Source: Symsagittifera roscoffensis
Lineage: Eukaryota; Xenacoelomorpha; Acoela; Convolutidae
DNA: 64,000 nt
NCBI RefSeq assembly: GCF_963678635.1
Contig: NC_087064.1
Span: 69,864,123 to 69,928,122, forward strand
Reading direction: 5' to 3'
Shown: positions 52,201 through 64,000 of the stretch, in pieces
Layout: each line of letters starts with the position of its first letter
Position numbering within the stretch: position 1 is the stretch's first letter
Position numbers and translations under genes: made by a program
The notes under the pieces: generated by a model
The model's input: the letters and a program-made list of their open reading frames with translations, nothing else
What the model was told of the DNA's origin: nothing
Database searches by the model: none

Positions 52201-54244
52201 TACAATAACGGCTACGGCCTGTTTTTTACATAAAAGCTATGATTCTCGGAAATGTCAATTTTTGAAATAGTTGATCGTTTTTTTTTAAATCTTTTTTCGC
52301 TCAATATCCTGCCAAATCTGAAATTATAGATTTAATCGAAACAACAGGTTGTTGAAAGCGTATCTTCATAACTGGCTATGCACATTTTCTGTAGGAAAAA
52401 GTTATGGCCTTCAAACAAGTCGAAGTTTCGGAACTATGACAACTTTTTGCAAATTTTTTGATATTACGCGAAAATTACTGTGTCAGTACTCCCAATTTTT
52501 GGAATCTTTTCTGCTTAAGTGGCCAAAAAATGCTCTTTGCACGAAAAAATTTTGAATTTTGGGAATTCTACCGACCGTTTTTTTAGAACTTTAGATCCTT
52601 TTTCAGAAGTTTTTCCTTTTCCCTTAAAATTTACACAATCGAAGCTGAGAAAAAAATATCAATTAAAAAATTGATTCTGATAAAAACTACTACAGAAGTG
52701 GCGACTCCTTAATTATTTTCATGAGAAAATTTATCTGTTCGAGAAGTTGGATAATCTCAAAATTTCCTACCCCTCTCATTTATTTTAGTAGAGGAACAAC
52801 TATTGTTTTAGGCAAAGTCCAGTTTTTGAAATCTTAATTTTCGTGCCGCATTAGTATAGCAAGTTTATGCAATTTCAATTTTATAGTTCCAGCTTTAGCT
52901 GGACCCGGGTTCTTTTTTGTCTAGACATACAAAAAAAATTGGTTCAATTTTTTTTTCAAAATCTATGGTTTTTTCGACTTATGTTTTTTTTTAATGATTG
53001 TGTTGTATCGCAAGTAGTGCGAAGCTCCGCTTCGCCTCTGAGTTAGTTTTTGTAGCAGCATTATGACCGATATATTGAACACAGAGGCGAAGCAAAGCTT
53101 TTAATCACATGCAAAATAGCGAAAGCGTAAGATTGTAAGCTAAAAAATATAAGAAAAGATGACGACAACTATGTCAAAAAAAGTTTTGGATAACTCAACA
53201 GTTTTTTTTTTGGATACACAACCACTGAAAACTTGTACTGAAAATTTTATCTTGTTTTTTCGAAACAAAATCTTGAAACAAAAACATTAAAAATCATCAC
53301 GACCTAAATAAGAATAGGAAAATTGTAAACGTAGTGCAATCATGTCCCGAATCATGATTTTTTGACAGGGCTAATTTTCATCAAAAATTATTTTAACAAA
53401 ATTAGAAAGAGTTAAAAATAAGAAACAGCATACCAAAGGAAAAGTTACGATGAAAGTCTAACGACAAGAACATACAAATCTAGAAAAAGTTATTAAATGA
53501 CAAGAAATAAGTAAAACACTGAACCGAATCACAATTTTTCAAAAATGCCTTGTTTTCCTTGAAAAGTTTTGATCCTAAAATTTGAAAAGAAATTAGCAGA
53601 AACCGACAAAATTATTTGAAACTAACACCTTGATCTATCGATTCCAAGGAAGAGTTTTGAACAAACGAATGATTCTGAGAAGACTTCATTGAAACAGTAA
53701 ACCGAATCAGGATTTTTCGAAAAAGCCACATAAAAAATTTAAAATCAACAAAGTTACGACAAAATACCTACACCTGATATAACAATTTTTTTTTGAAAAA
53801 GTAGCAGAATTTCATGAGATTACTGAAAAGTAAAAGTGAACGTGCGATAACTTGACATTAATTTGAATTCCCATACAAAGCAAAACCAAGTTCTTTTGCA
53901 CAAATCTTGCCTCAATTTGAAATGAAAACCAAGATGAGACCAAATTTTACTAACTTCTTTAACTTTTGAAGCAATTTTGGAACATTTTTTCCTTATTCTC
54001 ATCAAAAAAATAAAAAAAATTGAGTAGAAAATGACAAATTCGGCTTTATACTAAAATGGATATGGAAATTACCAAAAATGCTTTTTTGCGTTTTCTTGAT
54101 AATTTTTGATAGTTATCTTTATAAAACTATGAAGGATTCTTTGCAAAAATAAATTTAAAAAAAGCTCAATTTTGCTAAGCTTAGAACAACCGACAGATTA
54201 TTAAACAAAAATCGTGGCAAATTTTTCGTTGAAGTTGATCTGTT
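46213..54244. repeat. Duplicated segment, copy 2, left half
   Basis: Colinear and nearly identical to 10145-18191. It contains the second copies of the GCGGAATCC clusters, the two CGCG-palindrome units (about 47250-47772, 47864-48388), the 110-bp tandem pair (about 51653-51872) and the poly-G tracts, some of different length. No gene is seen. Confidence 0.9.
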
Positions 54245-54362
54245 GCGTTTTCTCACCTTTTCAGAACAGTTTTAAGTTTATTATTTAAAAAAAAAACAAG
54301 TTTCTGGTACGCAAAGTTCACGCAGCCAAGAAAATTATGTTCTAACAGAGATAAGAATTCTT
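54245..54362. other. Uninterrupted junction sequence of copy 2
   Basis: These 118 bp take the place of the 19.4-kb foreign block of copy 1 and probably represent the sequence before the block arrived. They are absent from copy 1, so the change was not a simple insertion. Confidence 0.7.
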
Positions 54363-55109
54363 AAGGTCAAGCAAGTTCAAACAACACGAATCTATGCAAA
54401 AACTTTTGGTGAAAAGTAATTCATTCAAGAAACTTAAACTTAAAAAAAATCATTTTTTGAACGATTTCGCAACCAAAAGCATCGTCGAGATTTTTGCATT
54501 GAACTAATTTTCATGACGAAAAAACATCATATTGCAAAAAAAGATTACAATACTCGCCTCTAAAATTTAAAAAAATTCAATAAAAAAATGGCTTCAATAA
54601 AATTCAATAAAAAAGAAACTTCAATAAAATTCGCTTCTAAACCATCATAATAAAAATATTGTTTATTCAAATAAAAACTATGTTTAACCAACAATCAAAT
54701 CCATAATTGCTTTCTGAATGAGTTACATTTTTCAAATTGAATTAAACTTTATTTTTAATTGTATTTTGTTCTTGACCGTTGGATTTCTGAAGTTTATGAC
54801 TAGTTTTAATAGAAAACATCAGAGAACAAATGAAGCAAGCTCAAGAAAGTACTATATATTCGAAATTGAATAATTCAGTCGAAAAATTACAATTTTGTAT
54901 CTTTGAAATCTGTCAATCTATTGATTCAATTACGTACCTGCGCAAATTGAACACGCTGGTTGCTAATTTATATATTCTTTTCCTAAATTGTGTATGCTTG
55001 ACACATTTTCAAAAACAAACAACGAATTTCTTCTGAGTTTTCTATTTTTGAAATTGATCTGTTGCCTTAGCTCATTCAATCAAATTTTTTTGTAACTAGA
55101 GCCAATTTG
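54363..55109. repeat. Duplicated segment, copy 2, before the gap
   Basis: Matches 37547-38291 with few differences. AT-rich, no gene. Confidence 0.85.
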
Positions 55110-55309
55110 NNNNNNNNNNNNNNNNNNNNNNNNNNNNNNNNNNNNNNNNNNNNNNNNNNNNNNNNNNNNNNNNNNNNNNNNNNNNNNNNNNNNNNNNNNN
55201 NNNNNNNNNNNNNNNNNNNNNNNNNNNNNNNNNNNNNNNNNNNNNNNNNNNNNNNNNNNNNNNNNNNNNNNNNNNNNNNNNNNNNNNNNNNNNNNNNNNN
55301 NNNNNNNNN
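55110..55309. other. 200-N assembly gap
   Basis: Exactly 200 Ns. Comparison with copy 1 shows about 1.05 kb (38292 to about 39338) should lie here, including the place of exon K. The gap length is therefore probably nominal. Confidence 0.95.
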
Positions 55310-55896
55310 CCCCAACCCCCCCCCCCCCTACCTGTCACCAGAAGAGCCGTCACGCGATGAAATTAGCAAGCAGTTCCAATGTTTTTTTTTGTGTAAGCTT
55401 TGGCGCAAATATACGGATCATCGAGATGTGTTTGATATGTTCTGATTTGTCCGCATGCCAATTCATATAATAAGTGGGAAGTTGTGAACGAAAACTTAAC
55501 AAATGAAAACTCGGAAATAGAGTCTAGGTTAGTATAAATTCATATGTTAACCTTTATATAACTCGAAATTTTCGCCAAATGATGCTAAGATGTTAATATC
55601 AAGATTCATTTCAATTTAACTTGCAAAGTCTTAACTTGTTATGATAACTTCTTGAAAGGTTTCGATTGAAACTTTCAACGAGGCTGCAAATCAATTTTTT
55701 GGTATTAGCTCGATATAGTAGATCGTAACTTTGAGTTTTGCAACTCGAAGAGATCTGTCAAATGCTATCCAGCCTGTTAAAGGATATTAGGTTTTGATTA
55801 TTTCCCGACATTCAAATTCAAGACAGTTATTTTGCCGAGGAAAGCCCAGTTTTTGCGACCCAAGGACGTTTTTTTTTAATCTCGTTTTTTTTTCAG

Positions 55897-56143
55897 TGGA
55901 GCTGCCGCCGTTTTTCGAGGGGGAACCACAACTAACACTAGTCAGTCCGATAGAGTCCTCTGGCGCCCAATTTGTACTCCGGGGAGTAGAAGTTGACCCC
56001 CTATTCGAATTGGGGTCGGAACTGTCTGCCACTTTCAATGAGAGTCTGCAGTTGGTCGGAGCAGTTCTACCTGTCTACAGGGTCCCAATGGAACAGCCAG
56101 GAGAGCAGCCTCACTTATCGCATGGGCAGGGTGTCTGTTCTTG
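55897..56143 (+). pseudogene. Exon L' (duplicate of exon L), frameshifted
   Basis: Same splice sites as exon L and the same first ~50 codons, but an extra G (CAGTTGGTCGGAG against CAGTTGTCGGAG) shifts the frame. The rest reads an unrelated peptide and the phase at the donor is wrong. Two conservative changes (V to I, V to L) precede the shift. It could be decay of a duplicate, or a sequencing error beside a gap. Confidence 0.7.
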
Positions 56144-56618
56144 GTCAGTAAGAATAACTATACTTAACCATCAAATTTGCGAGTCGCGACTCCTTTCCAG
56201 TTTAAATACCCCCCCCTTCGTGAAATTACTATATAATGTTTTTGAAAAAATTATTTGAACGGCAGTTAGCATGTAGGATGTGTTGTAAGAATTTAATCCC
56301 TTGTCCTCTCTCATGCGTTTTATCGCAACAAAATTCGATTTAAATATGCTATCAAAAAGTTTCCAAAAAATCAAAAACGTTTCTGAAAAAAAGCCTTTTA
56401 TTCTATCCTCTTAACACTTGGACTATCATTATCATTATTTAGACATTAAACTGTCAAAAAAACGGTCAAAAAAGTAGCACATGCCATAATAAATCCTCAG
56501 CCGGCTTCGAAAAAAGGATTTTTGTGTAAACCTTTTACTGTCTATAGAATCTGATTAGTTTTTTGACTCAGCGTTTGCTTCAGAAGCATTTCACAAATGT
56601 GATCATTTGATTGTTCAG
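56144..56618 (+). other. Intron L'-M'
   Basis: Counterpart of 40172-40656. It has small indels in the poly-C and A-rich tracts. No gene. Confidence 0.6.
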
Positions 56619-56815
56619 ATCTAAAGGATCACATGGGAGTGTACCACCATCAGAACGAGATCTCCTTCTCTCCCTCGAGTAGAGCCAGGACAGTGCAGCT
56701 GCTGGTGTTTGTCCAGGTGCAGGATGAAGTGGACTTCACCCCTGGCCAGCAGTTCTCCCTCATCTACTCTCTGGAGAGTGGGGGTGCAGTGGCCACCAAT
56801 CAACACAACTTCCAG
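56619..56815 (+). CDS. Exon M' (duplicate of exon M)
   Basis: Identical in structure to exon M, with intact splice sites and open frame. Two amino-acid changes are visible (R to H near the start, T to A near the end). Whether it is expressed is doubtful because exon L' is broken and the duplicated block does not fit the phase of exon N. Confidence 0.65.
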
Positions 56816-56913
56816 GTATAGTAACACACCATTGTAGCCTTAATTCGTACCTTTGATAAAATTTTCAAAAATGGACTAGTTTCCAAAAAGAGCCCATATT
56901 TTTCAAATTTCAG

Positions 56914-57180
56914 GTTGATTTTCTTCCGGAGCGACGGCCAATGGTGGATTTGGAAGTAGAGGTGGCCTATACTCTGGATAGAGAGTTTGTTCCAGGAGAT
57001 ACGATCCAGTTCACAGCCAAGATGAGTCACCAGTGTGAGAGCAGTGCACAGGCCACGAACATTCACACAATCCTACACCTCCCGGATGTAGTTCTGAGGA
57101 TGGATAATAATATTACACACTATACTGGTCAGTTGCCAGTGTTAGACTACACAGCCGGTGACAAAAAAGCGGCATTCACG
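56914..57180 (+). CDS. Exon N' (duplicate of exon N)
   Basis: Open, with both splice sites intact and the same encoded peptide as exon N. Being phase 0 at both ends, it is the only duplicated exon that could be spliced directly after N in frame. Confidence 0.7.
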
Positions 57181-57507
57181 GTATGTTTAACTGGTGCATA
57201 GATTTAACTTGTATAACTGAAGTTCGAAGCGGGTTTAAGTACTATGATTAAAAGTGGCTTTGGCAGCTAACTGTTCTCCCTAAACCTCCCAATTAAACTG
57301 GCTTTTAGAAATTATCAGTGAATCTAGGGGCTACGCAAAGGTCGTGATGTTGATAAGAAAAAAATAGTACTTCTAATATTCGTGGGCTTCTCGTTCTAGC
57401 AATTCTCTCTCTTGTCTAAGTACGCTGCAGAAAGTATCTCTTTGTTGCTGAGTTTGGCAGGGCTTCCCAGACTCTAAACTACCACAATCCCCAAATTATA
57501 ATCTTAG
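57181..57507 (+). other. Intronic spacer, copy 2
   Basis: Counterpart of 41219-41544; no gene. Confidence 0.6.
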
Positions 57508-60500
57508 AGGTCCAACTGTCTGCTTATATAAAGGGGCAGATCTAAGAGTTTTTCGAGGGGGTGGGGTTGGATTTTAAAAATAATTTTGAAAGTTTTGCCG
57601 ACCATTTTTTTAAGATCGACCCAATTGTTTTTCTGAACTCTTTTAAATCATTATAAAGACCCCATTTTGACCAAATTTCTGAAAAAAGCAGGCCACAAAA
57701 GGGGTTTTTAAGCACTTTTTGGAAAATGTTGACCAAAACATTGCGTTTTTTGGCGCGCGCTCCCTCAAAATTAGTATATATTGGCGCCACAGGCGCCTTC
57801 AGAAAAATTTTAGGGTCAGTCACCAAAAATGGGTAGCTCAAAATAATACAAACTGGGGACCCTCTGGGTCGTCAGGTGTCCGAATCCCTGAGGGGGAGGA
57901 GAGCAGACTCCTTCCCGACCCCTTTAAACCCGAATCTGTCTGTTAAAATTTAAAGGTCTTCTTAAAATTTTATTGTAACCTACGCACGACACATGACCGC
58001 AATAAACGCGGAGAAAATTTTTCCCTCGTGCGGTTCCAAAATTTTAAAAATGAAGAAATACAGTCTGCCGACCTTATAATTTTCCATAACGCTAAGTTAA
58101 TTTTCACTGTGCGCTTGAAGCTCCTATACTGGTCAGGTCCAACTGTTTGCTTATATAAATGGACAGATCTAGGATTTTTTCGAGGGTGGGTTGGATTTTT
58201 AAAAAAATTTTGAAAATTTTGCCGACCGTTTTTTTAAGATCGACCCAATTGTTTTTCTGAGCTCTCTCAAATCACTATAAGGAACTCATTTTGACCAAAT
58301 TTCTGAAAAAAAGCAGGCCTCAAAAAAGATTTTTAAGCAATTTTTGGAAAATGTTGACCAAAACATTGCGTTTTTTTGTTTTTTTTTGGCGCGCGCTCCC
58401 TCAAAATTAGTATATATTGGCGCCACAGGCGCATTCAGAAAAAAATTTAGGATCAGTCGCCAAAAATGGGTAGCTCAAAATAAAACAAATAGGGGACCAT
58501 CTGGGTCGGCAGGTGGTCGAATCCCTGAGGGGGAGGAGAGCGGACTCCTTCCAGCCCCCCCTTAAACCCGCACCTGTCTGTTAACTATTAAAGTTTTTCT
58601 TAAATTTTATTGCAGCCTACGCACCACACATAAACACAATAAACGCGGAGAAAATTTTCCCTCGTGCGGCTCCAAAATTTTTAAAAAGGAGAAATAGCGT
58701 CTGCCGACCTCATAGTTTGCCATAACGCTAAGGTAAACTTCATTGTGCGCTTGAAGCTCCTATATTGGTCAGGTCCAACTGTCTGCTTATAAAAAGCGAC
58801 AGATCTAGGGTTTTTTCGAGCGAGAGTTGGATTTTAAAAAACATTTGACAGTTTAGCCGACCATTTTTTTTAAGATCGACCCAATTGTTTTTCTGAGCTC
58901 TCTCAAGTCACTATAAAGACCCCATTATGACCAAATTTCTGAAAAAAGCAGGCCACAAAAGAGGTTTTCAAGCCTTTTTTGGAAAGTGTTGACCAAAACA
59001 TTGCGTTTTTTGGCGCGCGCTCCCTCAAAATTAGTGTATATTGGCGCCTCAGGCGCCTTCAGAAAAGTTTTAGGGTCAGGCACCGAAAATGGTTAGCTCA
59101 AAATAATACAAATAGGGTACCGTCTGGGTCGGCAGGTGATCGAGTCCCTGAGGGGGAGGAGAGTGGACTCCTTCCCGTCCCCTTGAAGCCCACACCTGTC
59201 TGTTAAAATTTAAAGGTCTTCTTAAAATTTTATTGTAACCTACGCACGACACATGACCGCAATAAACGCGGAGAAAATTTTTCCCTCGTGCGGTTCCAAA
59301 ATTTTAAAAAAGAAGAAATACCGTCTGCCGACCTTATAATTTGCCATAACGCTAAGTTAATTTTCACTGTGCGCTTGGAGCTCCTATACTGGTCAGGTCC
59401 AACTGTTTGCTTATATAAATGGACAGATCTACGATTTTTTTGAGGGTGGGTTGGATTTTTAAAAAAATTTTGAAAATTTTGCCGACCGTTTTTTTAAGAT
59501 CGACCCAATTGTTTTTCTGAGCTCTCTCAAATCACTATAAAGACCTCATTTTGACCAAATTTCTGAAAAAAAGCAGGCCTAAAAAAAAGATTTTTAAGCA
59601 ATTTTTGGAAAATGTTGACCAAAACATTGCGTTTTTTTGTTTTTTTTTGGCGCGCGCTCCCTCAAAATTAGTGTATATTGGCGCCTCAGGCGCCTTCAGA
59701 AAATTTTTAGGGTCAGGCGCCGAAAATGGTTAGCTCAAAATAATACAAATAGGGTACCGTCTGGGTCGGCAGGTGATCGAGTCCCTGAGGGGGAGGAGAG
59801 CGGACTCCTTCCCGTCCCCCTTAAGCCCGCACCTGTCTGTTAAAATTTAAAGTTCTTCTCAAAATTTTATTGTAGCCTACGCACTACACATAAACGCAAT
59901 AAACGCGCAGAAAATTTTTCCCTCGTGGGGCTCCAATTTTTTAAAATGAAGAAATACCGTCTGCCGACCTCATAATTTGCCATAACGCTAAGGTAAAATT
60001 CACTGTGCGCTTGAAGCTCCTATACTGGTCAGTTCCAACTGTCTGCTTATATAAAGGGACAGATCTAGGGTTTTTTCGAGGGGGAGTTGGATTTTGAAAA
60101 AAAAATATGAAAATTTTGCCGACCATTTTTTTTTTAAGATCGACCCAATTGTTTTTGTGAGCTCTCTCAAATCACTATAAAGACCCCATTTTGACCAATT
60201 TTCTGAAAAAAGCAGGCCACAAAAGAGGTTTTTAGGCACTTTTTGGAAAGTGTTGACCAAAACATTGCGTTTTTTGGCGCGCGCTCCCTCAAAATTAGTA
60301 TATATTGGCGCCGCAGGCGCCTTCAGAAAAATTTTAGGGTCAGTCGCCGAAAATGGTTAGCTCAAAAAAATACAAATAGGGTACCCTCTGGGTCGGCAGG
60401 TAATTGAGTCCCTGAGGGGGAGGAGAGCGGACTCCTTCCCGCCTTCCTTAAACCCGCGCCTGTCTGTTAAATTTTAAAGGTCTTCTTATAACTTTATTGT

Positions 60501-63500
60501 AACCTACGCACGACACATGACGGCAATAAACGCGGAGAAAATTTTTCCCTCGTGCGGCTCCAATTTTTGGCGCGAGGTCATTTTTTTTTAAGATCGACCC
60601 AATTATTTTTCTGAGCTCTCTAAAATCACTATAACGACCCCATTTTGACCACATTTCTGAAAAAAAGCATGCCACAAAAGAGGCTTTTAAGCACTTTTTG
60701 GAAAATGATGACCAAAACATTGCGTTTTTTGGCGCGCGGTCCCTCAAAATTAGTATATATTGGCGCCACAGGCGCCTTCAGAAAATTTTTAGGGTCAGGC
60801 GCCGAAAATGATTAGCTCAAAATAATACAAATAGGGTACCCTCTGGGTCGGCAGGTGATCGAATCCCTGAGAGGGAGGAGAGCGGACTCCTTCCCGCCCC
60901 CTTAAACCCGCACCTGTCTTTTAAAATTTAAAGGTCTTCTTAAAAATTTATTGTAATCTACGCATGACACATGACCGCAATAAACGCGGAGAAAATTTTT
61001 CCCTCGCGCGGCTCCAAAATTTTTAAAAAGAAGAAATACCGTCTGCCGACCTTATAATTTGCCATAACGCTAAGGTAAGCTTCATTGTGCGCTTGAAGAT
61101 CCTATACTGGTCAGGTCCAATTGTCTGCTTTTGTAAAGGAACAGATCTAGGGTTTTTTTTGGGGGGGGGGGTTGGATTTTTAAAAAAATTTTGAAAGTTT
61201 TGCCGACCATTTTTTTTAAGATCGACCCAATTGTTTTTCTGAGCTCTCTCAAATCACTATAAATATCCCATTTTGACCAAATTTCTGAAAAAAGCAGACC
61301 ACAAAATGGGTTTTTAAGCACTTTTTGGAAATTGTTGACCAAAACATTGCGTTTTTTGGCGCGCGCTCCCTCAAAATTAGTATAAATTGGCGCCGCAGGC
61401 GCCTTCAGCAAAATTTTAGGGTCAGTCGCCGAAAATGGTTAGCTCAAAATAATTTAAAAAAAGGGTACCCTCTGGGTCGGCAGATGATCGAATCCCTGAG
61501 GGGGAGGAGAGCGGACTCCTTCCCGCCCTCCTTAAGCCCTCACCTGTCTGTTAAAATTTAAAGGTCTTCTTAAATTTTTTTTGTAACCTACGCACGACAC
61601 ATGACCGCAATAAACGCGGAGAAAATTTTTCCCTCGTGCGGTTCCAAAATTTTCAAAAAGAAGAAATACCGTCTGCCGACCTTATAATTTGCCATAACGC
61701 TAAGTTAATTTTCACTGTGCGCTTGAAGCTCCTATACTGGTCAGGTCCAACTGTTTGCTTACATAAATTAACAGATCTAGGATTTTTTCGAGGGTGGGTT
61801 GGATTTTTAAAAAAAATTTGAAAATTTCGACGACAGTTTTTTTAAGATCGACCCAACTGTTTTTCTGAGCTCTCTCAAATCACTATAAAGACCCCATTTT
61901 GACCAAATTTCTGAAAAAAGCAGGCCACAAAAGAGGTTTTTAAGCATTTTTTGGAAAATGTTGACCAAAACATTGCGTTTTTTTGGCGCGCGCTCCCTCA
62001 AAATTAGTATAAATTGGCGCCGCAGGCGCCTTCAGCAAAATTTTAGGGTCAGTCGCCGAAAATGGTTAGCTCAAAATAATTAAAAAAAGGGTACCCTCTG
62101 GGTCGGCAGATGATCGAATCCCTGAGGGGGAGGAGAGCGGACTCCTTCCCGCCCCCTTAAACCCGCACCTGTCTTTTAAAATTTAAAGGTCTTCTTAAAA
62201 ATTTATTGTAATCTACGCATGACACATGACCGCAATAAACGCGGAGAAAATTTTTCCCTCGCGCGGCTCCAAAATTTTTAAAAAGAAAAAATACCGTCTG
62301 CCGACCTTATCATTTGCCATAACGCTAAGGTAAGCTTCATTGTGCGCTTGAAGATCCTATACTGGTCAGGTCCAATTGTCTGCTTTTGTAAAGGAACAGA
62401 TCTAGGGTTTTTTTTTGGGGGGGGGGGGGGGTTGGATTTTAAAAAAAATTTTGAAAGTTTTGCCGACCATTTTTTTTTAAGATCGACCCAATTGTTTTTC
62501 TGAGCTCTCTCAAATCACTATAAATATCCCATTTTGACCAAATTTCTGAAAAAAGCAGACCACAAAATGGGTTTTTAAGCACTTTTTGGAAATTGTTGAC
62601 CAAAACATTGCGTTTTTTGGCGCGCGCTCCCTCAAAATTAGTATAAATTGGCGCCGCAGGCGCCTTCAGCAAAATTTTAGGGTCAGTCGCCGAAAATGGT
62701 TAGCTCAAAATAATTTAAAAAAAGGGTACCCTCCGGGTCGGCAGATGATCGAATCCCTGAGGGGGAGGAGAGCGGACTCCTTCCCGCCCTCCTTAAACCC
62801 GCACCTGTCTGTTAAAATTTAAAGGTCTTCTTAAAAATTTATTGTAATCTACGCATGACACATGACCGCAATAAACGCGGAGAAAATTTTTCCCTCGCGC
62901 GGCTCCAAAATTTTTAAAAAGAAGAAATACCGTCTGCCGACCTTATAATTTGCCATAACGCTAAGGTAAGCTTCATTGTGCGCTTGAAGATCCTATACTG
63001 GTCAGGTCCAATTGTCTGCTTTTGTAAAGGAACAGATCTAGGGTTTTTTTTTGGGGGGGTTGGATTTTAAAAAAAATTTTGAAAGTTTTGCCGACCATTT
63101 TTTTTTAAGGTCGACCCAATTGTTTTTCTGAGCTCTCTCAAATCACTATAAATATCCCATTTTGACCAAACTTCTGAAAAAAGCAGACCACAAAATGGGT
63201 TTTTAAGCACTTTTTGGAAATTGTTGACCAAAACATTGCGTTTTTTGGCGCGCGCTCCCTCAAAATTAGTATAAATTGGCGCCGCAGGCGCCTTCAGCAA
63301 AATTTTAGGGTCAGTCGCCGAAAATGGTTAGCTCAAAATAATTAAAAAAAGGGTACCCTCTGGGTCGGCAGATGATCGAATCCCTGAGGGGGAGGAGAGC
63401 GGACTCCTTCCCGCCCTCCTTAAGCCCGCAACTGTCTGTTAAAATTTAAAGGTCTTCTTAAATTTTTTTTGTAGCCTACGCACGACACATGACCGCAATA

Positions 63501-64000
63501 AACGCGGAGAAAATTTTTCCCTCGTGCGGTTCCAAAATTTTAAAAAAGAAGAAATACCGTCTGCCGACCTTATAATTTGCCATAACGCTAAGTTAATTTT
63601 CACTGTGCGCTTGAAGCTCCTATACTGGTCAGGTCCAACTGTTTGCTTACATAAATTAACAGATCTAGGATTTTTTCGAGGGTGGGTTGGATTTTTAAAA
63701 AATTTTTGAAAATTTCGCCGACCGTTTTTTTAAGATCGACCCAACTGTTTTTCTGAGCTCTCTCAAATCACTATAAAGACCCCATTTTGACCAAATTTCT
63801 GAAAAAAGCAGGCCACAAAAGAGGTTTTTAAGCCTTTTTTAGAAAATGTTGACCAAAACGTTGCGTTTTTTTGGCGCGCGCTCCCTCAAAATTAATATAT
63901 ATTGGCGCCGCAGTCGCCTTCAGCAACATTTCAGGGTCAGTCGCCGAAAATGGTTAGCTCAAAATAATACAAATAGGGGACCCTCTGGGTCGGCAGATGA
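57508..64000 (+). repeat. Tandem array of ~625-640-bp units (copy 2), continues off the end
   Basis: Landmarks recur near 57508, 58135, 58771, 59395, 60030, 61108, 61745, 62368, 63003 and 63625. The first part follows copy 1 unit by unit, including the deleted unit near 60565. After about 60.9 kb, units at 60.9-61.5, 62.2-62.8 and 62.8-63.4 kb are nearly identical to each other, pointing to recent extra amplification. Open frames throughout are repeat artefacts. Confidence 0.92.

Noticed and set aside
41580-63709. Many 60-140-codon frames on both strands with recurring peptides such as VDQNIAFFGARSLK or KRNVLVNIFQKV
   Set aside because: They are the same tandem-array monomer translated in two frames. 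Frames appear, break and shift from unit to unit, and are open on both strands.

Overview
This window is from an AT-rich, intron-rich eukaryotic genome, almost certainly an invertebrate metazoan. It has GT-AG introns, an extracellular-type multi-exon gene, many non-autonomous repeats, a 200-N scaffold gap and an env-bearing LTR retroelement. The sequence alone does not fix the species.

Layout. (1) Positions 1-9.5 kb hold ten phase-compatible exons (A-J, + strand) of one large unrecognised gene, separated by introns rich in repeats, including a hAT-type MITE with a perfect 8-bp target-site duplication. (2) Positions 9.5-39.0 kb form one very large intron, J to K. It holds the first half of a ~16.7-kb segment that is repeated later, interrupted by a 19.4-kb foreign block. 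That block is an 18,851-bp LTR retroelement on the - strand plus 504 bp of unrelated flank with a probable exon. (3) Positions 39.0-41.2 kb hold exons K-N of the same gene. All 13 junctions A to N agree in phase. (4) Positions 41.5-46.2 kb are a tandem array of ~625-640-bp units with a hAT-MITE-like core. (5) Positions 46.2-64 kb are a second copy of the 16.7-kb segment, without the retroelement. It includes exons L', M' and N' (L' is frameshifted), an N gap where exon K' should lie, and a longer array running off the end.

The retroelement is the most unusual object. Its 408/410-bp LTRs differ by one 2-nt indel, so it looks recent. Read on the - strand, it carries a 155-codon basic ORF overlapping the start of gag-pol; a 2740-codon Gag-Pol in one frame (CCHC knuckle, DSGA protease, YLDD reverse transcriptase, RNase H, HHCC and D,D35E integrase, GPY/F module); a start-less 50-codon frame; two very small membrane proteins; a 378-codon frame with no ATG, GTG or TTG; an 872-codon envelope-like membrane glycoprotein; and two further ORFs of 291 and 304 codons with no family I recognise. 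Several neighbouring genes are joined by ATGA stop/start overlaps or are directly abutted. That suggests a polycistronic, spliced and reinitiation-coupled expression programme like that of a complex retrovirus, carried by a Ty3/gypsy-type element.

The duplicated segment may be a true tandem duplication or two haplotypes placed end to end. The lack of a target-site duplication, the replaced left flank, the N gap and the exon-phase clash all need long-read checking.
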